This document shows, in pieces, positions 23,238 through 30,120 of a stretch of 31,444 nt of DNA. The notes beneath the pieces were generated by a model. The model did no database searches. It saw nothing but the letters and a program-made list of their open reading frames with translations, and had not been told where the DNA came from. Within the stretch, counting starts at the first letter, position 1. Every line of letters begins with the position of its first letter. The position numbers and the translations under genes are program-made. The DNA comes from a virus. Location of the stretch: positions 1-31,444 of IMG/VR virus record IMGVR_UViG_3300035698_001597; one strand, 5' to 3'.

Positions 23238-23629
23238 TGTGCTTATGGAAAGTAACCAAACCTGAGTATATAACTTCTGTACCTATTATAGCTTATAAAC
23301 TATTCACAAAGATAGATGGTAAGTTGTATGGCTACTGGAGAAGTAGAGCAGGAACACCTATAACTATATCTGATAGAACTAAACCTTATGAGATAGGTAA
23401 AAAGTATACTGCTGTCAGAACTAGAGAAAACACTTACGAAGGACGACGCGTGAACTACATGACAGGCTTTCACTGTTATAAAGATAAAATAACCTTTAGT
23501 ACCCTGCCTTCAACAACTCAATGCAAAGTAAAGCTATCTGGCAAAATTACTCTTGGAGCAGAAGGTATTACATTTCAAAAATCTACCATAGTAAGTCAAT
23601 ACATGGAAATACTAGAGGAGGTTACTTGA
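23237..23629 (+). CDS. MCL-family hypothetical protein, copy 3
   Basis: The 130-residue paralogue has MCLWKVTKPEY, IIAYKLFTKIDG, an insert with several Arg around residue 55-72, GFHCYKDKI near residue 76, VKLSGKITLG near residue 97 and a closing QYMEILEE. The 1-base TAATG coupling to copy 2 and the TTGA overlap with the helicase start place it in the recombination operon. Function unknown. Confidence 0.75.
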   Translation: MCLWKVTKPEYITSVPIIAYKLFTKIDGKLYGYWRSRAGTPITISDRTKPYEIGKKYTAVRTRENTYEGRRVNYMTGFHCYKDKITFSTLPSTTQCKVKLSGKITLGAEGITFQKSTIVSQYMEILEEVT

Positions 23630-25008
23630 ATATCACACTACCTAGTGGAAAAGAGATAACCCTCAACTCACAGCAGATAGAAGCCCTACACCTAATGTAT
23701 AACTGGATAGACTCAGACGATAAGATGTTTACTCTAGCTGGCTATGCTGGTACTGGCAAAACTACTATCATTAATGAGTTTCTACAGAACATTGATAAGT
23801 CTATAAGAGTTGTGGTATGTGCTCCTACTCATAAAGCCAAAAAGGTAATAGCTAAGGCTACTAGAAAGACAGCTACTACTTTACATTCTATACTTGGACT
23901 AAAGATGGGAGTAGATCTTGACAAGTTTGATCCTCATAATCCTACTTTCATACAGAATGTTAATAAAGCCAGTATAGATGAATACGACCTTGTGATAATA
24001 GACGAGGCATCTATGATAAACTCTAGCCTGAAAGAGCTTATAGATAATACAGTAGAGGATAATGATACTAATGTACTATTTGTAGGTGACTCTGCTCAGT
24101 TACCACCTGTAAAGGAAAAGAACTCAGCAGTCTTTGATGGGAGTAATCATATCTATGAGCTTACTCATGTAGAGAGGCAAGATACCGACAACCCTTTGAT
24201 GCTCATATATGATAGTCTAAGGGATATGATCTCTGGTCATAAGATTAGAACCAAGATTGTACTTGAGACTAATGTGATAGATGGTGGTGTAGGTATAGTC
24301 TTTGAGAAGAAACCCTCAGCATTTAAGAAGATGATAATAGCAGAGTTTCTATCTGATGATTATATAGATGATCCAGACCACTGCAAGGTACTAGCGTATA
24401 ATAACTTAAAGGTAGAACAGTACAACAAGCTAATTAGATCACACATATATCCAAACAGTGAGAACCAGCTTGAGATAGATGAGCTGTTCATGTCCTATGA
24501 TAGTATATACGATGGGTATATTCCTCTTATGGAAAACTCAGCAGACTATACTGTATTGGATAGGAGTGAAGAGCTTACTAACCCTGATGGTATAACTGGA
24601 TGGTATGTGAAGTTTCAGGAAGTTGACAGTCAGAGAAGTCCTCGTAAACTATTCGTGGTAAAGAACGAGATACAGAACTTACGTGAGCTTGGAGAGAATG
24701 GAGCTGAACTACTAGCTATGGCTAAATCCTCTACAGGGTTTGCTAGAAAGACTAGATGGGAAGAGTTCTATAACTTTAAGAACCGAAACATAACCATGAG
24801 TGATGTATGCTTAGATGGTACTCTAGTATTATCTGCATCTATTAAGAACGGGTATGCTATAACAATTCATAAGGCTCAAGGTTCTACATATAATAAAGTG
24901 TTCGTAGATGCTAAGACTATAGCCGCCGCTAGAGATAGCGACACTAAGAACAGACTGAGATATGTAGCCCTAAGTAGACCTCGTAAATGTGCTGTAGTAT
25001 ACTCATAA
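23626..25008 (+). CDS. SF1B helicase, Dda/RecD-like
   Basis: I place the start at the TTG 23626, which overlaps the upstream TGA and has GAGGAGG four bases before it, giving 460 residues; a longer frame from 23521 would overlap the previous gene by over 100 bases. Motifs: Walker A GYAGTGKTT at 39-47, motif Ia around CAPTHKA (65-71), motif II IIDEAS (124-129), motif III GDSAQLPPV (154-162), HKAQGST (415-421) and motif VI YVALSRPR (446-453). This is a 5'-3' superfamily 1B helicase of the kind phages use in replication initiation, fork restart and recombination. Confidence 0.9.
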   Translation: MNITLPSGKEITLNSQQIEALHLMYNWIDSDDKMFTLAGYAGTGKTTIINEFLQNIDKSIRVVVCAPTHKAKKVIAKATRKTATTLHSILGLKMGVDLDKFDPHNPTFIQNVNKASIDEYDLVIIDEASMINSSLKELIDNTVEDNDTNVLFVGDSAQLPPVKEKNSAVFDGSNHIYELTHVERQDTDNPLMLIYDSLRDMISGHKIRTKIVLETNVIDGGVGIVFEKKPSAFKKMIIAEFLSDDYIDDPDHCKVLAYNNLKVEQYNKLIRSHIYPNSENQLEIDELFMSYDSIYDGYIPLMENSADYTVLDRSEELTNPDGITGWYVKFQEVDSQRSPRKLFVVKNEIQNLRELGENGAELLAMAKSSTGFARKTRWEEFYNFKNRNITMSDVCLDGTLVLSASIKNGYAITIHKAQGSTYNKVFVDAKTIAAARDSDTKNRLRYVALSRPRKCAVVYS

Positions 25009-25023
25009 TGAAAGGAGATAATA

Positions 25024-25713
25024 TTGGATAAAGCATTATCTGTAGTTGCAACTATGGATCGCACTCAATTAGATAACCTACAAGATGCAATACGATTACA
25101 GCATTCTACCATAAGCAAGACTGCTACGCCTAGAGCCTATATTGACAAGAAGATGGGTTTTGAGTATGTAGATAGAGCTTATATGCGTAATGAACTCGAT
25201 AAGCAATTCCCTCTATGGAGCTTCAAGATAGTAACCTTTCAAGTGACCAACACTGCTATATTCATACATGGCAGACTTGAGTGGATAGACAACGGAGTTC
25301 CACGTGTAGGAGATATGCTAGCATCTCATAGAGTTGCCTACTCTAAGGAAAAAGGTGGTACAGTAGACGCTGGTAACGACTCTAAATCTGCTGTAACTGA
25401 CTGTTTTAAAAAGGCTGTAAACTTTTACATAGGGATCGCTGACGACATCTATAGAATGATAGAGTTAGGTCTAGGTCAGTATAACTATGATAAACTTTCT
25501 AAGCTATTAGAGGATATTGGAGAAGATGCTCTAGAGAATAGTAAGCGAGGATGGACCTCTGCTGATTATTATGGAGCTCTTGATACTGGTGAGATAAACG
25601 ATGCCAATGTGTATAAGACTTTTAGATACCTTGAGAATCTACTCATAAAATCTAAAGCTAGTATAGATGCAGTTGAGGCAGAAGTTGTAGAGGCTGAAGT
25701 CTCCGATGTTTGA
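25024..25713 (+). CDS. Rad52-like single-strand annealing protein
   Basis: Start is a TTG six bases after AAAGGAG; no ATG fits. The 229-residue product matches the Rad52/22 plan of phage annealing proteins: a FEYVDRAYMRNEL segment at 47-58 and FPLWSFKIV (62-70), a beta-hairpin region (AIFIHGRLEW), then SHRVAYSKEKGGTVDAGND and the KSAVTDCFKKAVNFYIG helix at 121-137. The C-terminal 80 residues are helical and end in an acidic Val/Glu-Ala repeat (VEAEVVEAEVSD), perhaps a partner-docking tail. It anneals complementary single strands during recombination or concatemer formation. It lies directly after the helicase gene and, with the nuclease, forms a recombination set. Confidence 0.75.
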   Translation: MDKALSVVATMDRTQLDNLQDAIRLQHSTISKTATPRAYIDKKMGFEYVDRAYMRNELDKQFPLWSFKIVTFQVTNTAIFIHGRLEWIDNGVPRVGDMLASHRVAYSKEKGGTVDAGNDSKSAVTDCFKKAVNFYIGIADDIYRMIELGLGQYNYDKLSKLLEDIGEDALENSKRGWTSADYYGALDTGEINDANVYKTFRYLENLLIKSKASIDAVEAEVVEAEVSDV

Positions 25714-25963
25714 CGATATTCTTGAAATGCTACCGATTGATGCGTTATATGATGTCTCAGAATCCACAGGGATGCGATATAACAGAGTTAAACTAACCGA
25801 TGTCAACACTGTGTCGGGTAAAACGCTACTGTCGTTTATACGGAAAAATGGTAAGGTTCTAATAGTAAACCTAAGTTACTTGGCATCTATGGCCGAGTCT
25901 AACAACCAACTTGAAGTTTTTCCATATAATAATGAAGATAGTAGCAACCCAAGTGTTGCATAG
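25706..25963 (+). CDS. Hypothetical protein, 85 aa
   Basis: Overlaps the end of the annealing-protein gene by 8 bases (its ATG reads into the upstream TGA). The product is soluble and mixed alpha/beta (MFDDILEMLPIDALYDV, then TLLSFIRKNGKVLIVNLSYLASM) with a flexible polar tail. No family recognised. Coupling suggests a role linked to recombination. Confidence 0.55.
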   Translation: MFDDILEMLPIDALYDVSESTGMRYNRVKLTDVNTVSGKTLLSFIRKNGKVLIVNLSYLASMAESNNQLEVFPYNNEDSSNPSVA

Positions 25964-25985
25964 AGTTGACATCTTTTGTAAATTA

Positions 25986-26007
25986 CTACGGCTGGAAAGA
26001 GCTGTAG
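25986..26007 (+). other. 8-bp hairpin before acidic-tailed gene
   Basis: CTACGGCT pairs with AGCTGTAG (one G-U) around a GGAAAG loop. It lies in the 69-base gap before the next ATG and about 18 bases before the GAAAGGAA site. No U-tract. It may be a pause or processing element. A TTGACA at 25966 has no -10 partner at the right distance. Confidence 0.45.
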
Positions 26008-26032
26008 AAACCGAACAAACGAAAGGAAACGA

Positions 26033-26443
26033 ATGTTACAATTTTCCACGATTTTAGTTATGAAAGCTAAAGGTCATATAACTGAGAAAGCTATTGACGA
26101 AATGCTACGTGATAACCAACTGAATGTACCCGCTACGCAAACTGCCCTACGAGCAGTAACTGACGGATTTCTGTCACAGGAACTTGTCGATGGCTGGATT
26201 GCAGACGAGCTAACTAAAGCTAGTGCTCGCACTGCCAGTACAAAAGAAGGCTTCATAGCTGTCAATGGTTCTTTTGTTATTCCTTCACTTGTCATGGTAG
26301 GTGTAGGTCAGAAAGCTAACAACTGGACACCTGAAATGGACAACTTTAAAGTAGACTTTGATGCTCTGCTTGCAAAATACTCTGATGCTGAACTCATTGC
26401 TGAGTTTGATGAGACAGATGCTGAGGAAGTCGAAGAAGACTAA
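26033..26443 (+). CDS. Hypothetical protein with acidic C-terminal tail, 136 aa
   Basis: The protein is helical at the start (TEKAIDEMLRDNQ, ATQTALRAVTDGFLSQELVDGWIADELTKA), has a hydrophobic middle (SFVIPSLVMVGVGQ) and ends FDETDAEEVEED. Its codon choice is less AGA/ATA/CTA-biased than the neighbours, which may reflect high expression, and it is the last gene before a strong terminator. An acidic tail is found on many phage ssDNA-binding and accessory proteins, but I see no clear OB fold. Function unknown. Confidence 0.65.
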   Translation: MLQFSTILVMKAKGHITEKAIDEMLRDNQLNVPATQTALRAVTDGFLSQELVDGWIADELTKASARTASTKEGFIAVNGSFVIPSLVMVGVGQKANNWTPEMDNFKVDFDALLAKYSDAELIAEFDETDAEEVEED

Positions 26444-26464
26444 GGCTACATATAACGGTTTTAG

Positions 26465-26493
26465 GGGGCTGTGTGAAAGCATAGCCCCTTTTT
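26465..26493 (+). terminator. Strong rho-independent terminator
   Basis: GGGGCTGTG (26465-26473), loop TGAAAG, CATAGCCCC (26480-26488), then TTTTT. Nine pairs with one G-U, followed by five T. It closes the recombination operon. Confidence 0.9.
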
Positions 26494-26506
26494 AGTACCC
26501 TTAAAT

Positions 26507-26812
26507 ATGAAGGATGAACTTATAGGCTTCAACAGATTACTGGCAACAGTAGCTATAACTATATACACAGTAGCTTGTCTAACAGCTATCACCTTATCAT
26601 GGATAGTGCCTGAAAGCAAGATTAACGGGTACTATATCATGTGTGACACTTCCTATAACATAGTCATGGATAGAAACTGGTGGTACAGAGATATCACAGT
26701 TTACAGAACCCATGATGCAGAACATTTTCTCTATGTGTACAAGACTATAATGCACATACATAATGATACCAATAGAAAGGAACTTGACTCTAATGAAAAA
26801 GTCAAAAGCTAA
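26507..26812 (+). CDS. Small membrane protein, 101 aa
   Basis: The N-terminal region has one transmembrane segment (about 10-33, LLATVAITIYTVACLTAITLSW), followed by a polar domain with several aromatic residues (NWWYRDITVY) and a basic/acidic tail. No clear ribosome-binding site is seen before the ATG, which lies 14 bases past the terminator's U-tract; the start is therefore uncertain. It overlaps the next gene by 20 bases. Such a protein could be an envelope or exclusion factor. No family recognised. Confidence 0.5.
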   Translation: MKDELIGFNRLLATVAITIYTVACLTAITLSWIVPESKINGYYIMCDTSYNIVMDRNWWYRDITVYRTHDAEHFLYVYKTIMHIHNDTNRKELDSNEKVKS

Positions 26813-27458
26813 GTTTTCAGAATCCGATAGAAGTTATGTCATTCCTAAAGGCGTACTATTCCCAGCTCATGTAGTAAAAGCTGTATGTACAAATAAAGGT
26901 GATAGATATAACTATGGCCTACAGTTCAAGATTGCTCCAGAAGCAGAGATAGAAGTAGAAAAGGTTAAACTAATGACCATGAAGCCTACTTCTGATAAGC
27001 CTGTCCCAGTATTAGATGCTGATGAAAAGCAAGTAATATCTACAGGTAAACCCTTTGTAGGTCGTACTGCATACTATCACCGTCCACGCTCTATCTATGG
27101 TGGGTTCTCGTTCTTAGATCAAGACCTTCCAGAGAATGAACGCTGGAAGAATGAGGAATATGTCGACAACTGTGAGAGTATCGGCCTAGAGTTTCCTCGT
27201 AAGAAGGACAAGAATAAGAAAGAATACCGTGAGCCTATGATTGCAGAGCAGGAAGACTTGCTAGGTCGCCCTGCTATGGTACGCTTTGGTACAGTAGATA
27301 TAGCTGACCAGAAGAAGAATGAAGATGGTGAGTATAGAGATACTGGCAAACGTCGGGTCTTCCTTGCTATTGTTGAAATCCTTCCTTGGGAGGGTGGTAA
27401 ACAGATCGAAGTTGAACCAGAAGACAATGATATTGACAACTGGGATGACATGGACTAG
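26793..27458 (+). CDS. Candidate phage ssDNA-binding protein (acidic C-tail)
   Basis: I place the start at ATG 26793 (221 residues), 11 bases after AAAGGAA, since the longer frame has no ribosome-binding site. It has beta-rich segments typical of an OB-like core: GVLFPAHVVKAV near 20, DLLGRPAMVRFGTVDI near 155 and RRVFLAIVEILPW near 190. It ends in an acidic tail (EPEDNDIDNWDDMD) as in phage ssDNA-binding proteins, whose tail contacts replication partners. Cas4, helicase and Rad52-like genes upstream fit a replication role. The fold call is by composition and layout, not by a diagnostic motif. Confidence 0.5.
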   Translation: MKKSKAKFSESDRSYVIPKGVLFPAHVVKAVCTNKGDRYNYGLQFKIAPEAEIEVEKVKLMTMKPTSDKPVPVLDADEKQVISTGKPFVGRTAYYHRPRSIYGGFSFLDQDLPENERWKNEEYVDNCESIGLEFPRKKDKNKKEYREPMIAEQEDLLGRPAMVRFGTVDIADQKKNEDGEYRDTGKRRVFLAIVEILPWEGGKQIEVEPEDNDIDNWDDMD

Positions 27459-27465
27459 ATCCATT

Positions 27466-27497
27466 CAGGCTAGGGTAGTTCACGCTACTCTAGCCTG
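27466..27497 (+). other. 13-bp GC-rich hairpin without U-tract
   Basis: CAGGCTAGGGTAG (27466-27478) pairs over its full length with CTACTCTAGCCTG (27485-27497) with one G-U and loop TTCACG. It lies seven bases after one stop and 11 before the next ATG. There is no T-run, so RNase processing, transcript protection or attenuation are likelier than termination. Confidence 0.7.
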
Positions 27498-27508
27498 CTA
27501 ACATCACC

Positions 27509-27925
27509 ATGAAAAAAGCTATTAGGACTAAGCAAACTATATGCCCTCACTGTGGTATGGACACTACTAAAAAGGTAATGAACTATAGCACTGAGATACG
27601 TATAATAATGTCTACTAAGCTAAAGCCTACTAGAGATATAATAAAGCGAGTAGGTAAGCTGATAGATAAACACTTTCCACACCTATCCACCCAAGCCCAC
27701 AGATACAAGTTTCTAACTAACCTTAAAGATGTAAAAGATGAGGATATTATCAGAGGATGTAGAGTCTACCTTCATGGCTCTCATTACCTTAAAAACAAAG
27801 GATATGCATACCTTATTGCTATCATAAAGAATACCGCTAAGGGCTCTGATAGGCAGAAAGAGTATGAGCGTAAAATGCTTGGTAAAGTACCAGGCAAAAG
27901 GAGTTTAGATGAAGTTCGTGAGTAA
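27509..27925 (+). CDS. Hypothetical basic protein, 138 aa
   Basis: The ATG has no clear ribosome-binding site, so the start is uncertain. The product is basic, with a CPHCGMD near residue 12-18 (a possible half zinc site) and a helical region with IIRGCRVYLHGSHYLKNKGYAYLIAIIKN. The basic, helical style fits a nucleic-acid or replication accessory protein but no family is recognised. It overlaps the DUF932 gene by 17 bases. Confidence 0.55.
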   Translation: MKKAIRTKQTICPHCGMDTTKKVMNYSTEIRIIMSTKLKPTRDIIKRVGKLIDKHFPHLSTQAHRYKFLTNLKDVKDEDIIRGCRVYLHGSHYLKNKGYAYLIAIIKNTAKGSDRQKEYERKMLGKVPGKRSLDEVRE

Positions 27926-28715
27926 TCACACAGAAGCAATGTTTAACGATGCACTGTTTCCAGTAAGGATAGATGCAGTACCCTTGTACAATCCTGCTAC
28001 TGGACAGTATGAGACAAAGGAAACTGGTTATAGGATGATAGTCAGAGATGACACCAATGTTCCTATATCAGTAATGACAGATAAGTATAGGCTAGTAGAG
28101 AACAGAGAGCTGTTTGACGGTCTAGACAAGTATATTGACGAGGCTAACGGAGTTGTAACAGAGGTTAATAACTGGAACAATCGTAAGACCTCTTTCAAGA
28201 TAGAGTTCCCTAACCCACTTAATGTAAATGGTGAGAAGCTTAAACCTACCATACAGCTAATCAATTCATTCAATGGTAGTAAGCTCATAAGTATTATAGC
28301 AGGTTGCTTTAGACTTATATGCTCTAACGGTGCAGTAGTAGGTGACATCATGTCTGATAAAAAGCTTATACACTTAGAAGCTAATAAGAGCTTAGATCAG
28401 CTAGGAGAGTACATACTCAAAGCCGCAGAGGAGATCATAGATTACATAGGCCCACAGCTTAATGAGCTTATGGATATAGGTATAACAGTAGAGACAGTCT
28501 TAGACTTTCTAGGCTTATACCCTCAGAAGCTACAGAACCTTATGCTAGATGAGTTTAATAGACAGGGAGCTAATAACATGTATGATCTATGGAATATAGG
28601 TACACGTGTATTTACTCACTCGTCTGATAGAACTAAAGAAACTACCCATGTAGCAGAGCATAAGTTCTTTAATGATATTCAAACACTTAAAGGTAAATTG
28701 ATAGGAAGAGCGTAA
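27909..28715 (+). CDS. DUF932 domain protein
   Basis: The 268-residue product matches the DUF932 (phage/plasmid-like TIGR03299) plan: a YRMIVRDDTNVPISVMTDKYRLVENRELF segment near 42-70 (key: TDKYRLVENRE), KTSFKIEFPN near 95, LINSFNGSKLISIIAGCFRLICSNG near 117-141, and helices after it. The family is common on phages and plasmids near recombination genes; its function is not established. AAAGGAG lies five bases before the ATG. Its stop is fused to the next ATG (TAATG), so it is coupled to the coiled-coil and Tad2 genes. Confidence 0.8.
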   Translation: MKFVSNHTEAMFNDALFPVRIDAVPLYNPATGQYETKETGYRMIVRDDTNVPISVMTDKYRLVENRELFDGLDKYIDEANGVVTEVNNWNNRKTSFKIEFPNPLNVNGEKLKPTIQLINSFNGSKLISIIAGCFRLICSNGAVVGDIMSDKKLIHLEANKSLDQLGEYILKAAEEIIDYIGPQLNELMDIGITVETVLDFLGLYPQKLQNLMLDEFNRQGANNMYDLWNIGTRVFTHSSDRTKETTHVAEHKFFNDIQTLKGKLIGRA

Positions 28716-29203
28716 TGAATGATTTAACAGTACAAGGCACTAGTGAAGATCGTCAGGTTATAGAGATCAATGGCATAAAGATGGAAGTCGATATGCGTAC
28801 AGCTACTGTGATAGAGAACTTTAAAGTAGGTGATAATGTTAAAGTATTAGAAAAGAAATACGCTGACACATTTGACTGTAATCCTGGAGTTATTATAGGC
28901 TTTGATAACTTTAAAAACTTACCTACTATAGCAGTTGCTATGCTGGTTACTAGTTATAACAGTACAGAGATCAAGATGGTCTATATAAATAAAGACTCTA
29001 AGGATATTGAGATAGTACTGGCTGCTCCTACATACATGCCTATTAACTACTCTGAAGCTATCCGCAAGTTTGAGAAGCAAGTAGAGACTAAAGAAAACGA
29101 GATCAAGGATATTAAAGCCCAGATGCACTACTTCCAGACAGTGTTTACTGGCTACTTCAAAGACTTTGCTAAGCAGCTAGAAGCAGAGAAGGGTGAAGCG
29201 TAA
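28715..29203 (+). CDS. Hypothetical protein with C-terminal coiled coil, 162 aa
   Basis: Residues 1-110 are beta-rich, with a KVGDNVKVLEKKY segment near 36-48 that resembles a short beta-barrel, then a PTYMPINYSEAI segment. Residues 115-160 form a charged helical coiled coil (KQVETKENEIKDIKAQ). It is joined to both neighbours by TAATG junctions, so it is made together with DUF932 and Tad2. No family recognised. Confidence 0.65.
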   Translation: MNDLTVQGTSEDRQVIEINGIKMEVDMRTATVIENFKVGDNVKVLEKKYADTFDCNPGVIIGFDNFKNLPTIAVAMLVTSYNSTEIKMVYINKDSKDIEIVLAAPTYMPINYSEAIRKFEKQVETKENEIKDIKAQMHYFQTVFTGYFKDFAKQLEAEKGEA

Positions 29204-29478
29204 TGGAACCTACATACACCTTCTCAGAAGCTTTAGAGATGTTAAAAGATGGCCTCAAGCTAGCTAGACTAGGATGGAATGGTGCTGATATGTTTGCATT
29301 CCTAGTTCAAGGCTCTACCTTTACAGTCAATAGGGTTCCACTTTTGGGTATCTATCCAGAAGGTACTGAAATAAACTATAGACCACATGTAGACTTGAAG
29401 GCTGTAGATGGTACTATAGGTCCTTGGGTTCCATCTCAGACTGATATGTTAGCTACTGACTGGTACGTAGTAGATTAG
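29203..29478 (+). CDS. tad2: Tad2 (DUF2829) anti-Thoeris protein
   Basis: The 91-residue product follows the Tad2 consensus closely: FSEAL at 7-11, G17, AR-x-GWNG at 21-27, F-x-V near 40-42, IYPEGT at 50-55, YRPH-x-D-x-K at 59-66, DGT at 69-71, PW-x-x-SQTD-x-LA-x-DW at 74-87. Tad2 proteins form oligomers that bind and sequester the cyclic ADP-ribose signal of type I Thoeris, and some also bind CBASS cyclic dinucleotides. This matches the family in length and motif. It is translationally coupled (TAATG) to a coiled-coil protein and DUF932. Confidence 0.88.
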   Translation: MEPTYTFSEALEMLKDGLKLARLGWNGADMFAFLVQGSTFTVNRVPLLGIYPEGTEINYRPHVDLKAVDGTIGPWVPSQTDMLATDWYVVD

Positions 29479-29717
29479 AATTATCTAAGTAGATACGGTG
29501 AGCCTTTTGTAATTATGTGTTAGGCTTTAAAGAAACCAAGTTTGCCGTGGCTGTATCTACTTACCTTTAGTGCAAGTGTAGCATGTGGTAATATTACAAC
29601 GCTAGTTGAGAAGTTAGAAAGTTATTGACGGTAACTTAACTTATAAGCTGTCTTTGGAGCTAGACATAAAAGAAGCTATTACTGCTATGCTTGCACTATT
29701 TAACATTTGGAGGAGAT
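29479..29717 (+). other. Non-coding gap after tad2
   Basis: The 239-base gap holds RNA element 4 at 29486-29563. The remainder has no gene I can support; it contains a TAATATTAC (29589-29597) and a TTGACG (29634-29639) with no -10 at proper spacing, and ends in a GGAGGAGAT ribosome-binding site. Confidence 0.6.
29486..29563 (+). ncRNA. Structured intergenic RNA element 4
   Basis: TAAGTAGATAC (29486-29496) pairs perfectly with GTATCTACTTA (29553-29563), and three further pairs (G-U, G-C, U-G) lengthen the stem to 14. Inside is a 5-bp hairpin GAGCC/GGCTT (29500-29504 with 29523-29527). No U-tract follows. It lies eight bases past the Tad2 stop. Confidence 0.55.
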
Positions 29718-30071
29718 ATGGGACTAGGCTTTGGATATACTTGCCCAACTATAGATTTGTCTATACATGATACTAAAGAAGCTATAGAAGAACAGGTAAG
29801 GTGGATACTCTCTGAGCATAAAGTAGAAGATATAGATGATGATAAAGTTGATGAAGCCGTTGAAGATGCCTATAGTGCTATCGAAGACTCATTTGAAAAC
29901 TGTAGAAGTTCTAATAGCGAGATGAGGGAAGAGGCTGATTCACAGATAGATACGCTAGAAAATGATAGAGATAACCTACAGTACGAGCTAGATCAATTAC
30001 AGATGGAGAAGGAAAACTTAGACTTTGTTATATCAGAGCTTAATAGCAAGCTTAGGAGTAATGCCGCATAA
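29718..30071 (+). CDS. Hypothetical protein with C-terminal coiled coil, 117 aa
   Basis: The start is taken at ATG 29718, three bases after GGAGGAGAT; an upstream ATG at 29691 has no site. The N-terminus (MGLGFGYTCPTIDLS) is short and hydrophobic, followed by an acidic helical region (DDDKVDEAVEDAYSAIEDSFENC) and a coiled coil (LENDRDNLQYELDQLQMEKENL). No family recognised. Confidence 0.65.
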   Translation: MGLGFGYTCPTIDLSIHDTKEAIEEQVRWILSEHKVEDIDDDKVDEAVEDAYSAIEDSFENCRSSNSEMREEADSQIDTLENDRDNLQYELDQLQMEKENLDFVISELNSKLRSNAA

Positions 30072-30120
30072 ATGACGAATTAACACACCATGTCGATAAT
30101 AAGTCGACAGAGAGGACGAG

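Noticed and set aside
23521-23625. Upstream extension of the helicase frame
   Set aside because: It would overlap the MCL copy 3 gene by over 100 bases, lacks a ribosome-binding site and reads as non-conserved sequence; the TTG at 23626 fits better.
25966-25971. TTGACA as a -35 box of a promoter for the 26033 gene
   Set aside because: The bases at 16-18 spacing are CGGCTG-like, not a -10.
29589-29597. TAATATTAC, identical to the geminivirus rolling-circle nick site
   Set aside because: A 9-base match in AT-rich sequence of this length is expected fairly often by chance, there is no stem placing it in a loop and no Rep gene in the window.
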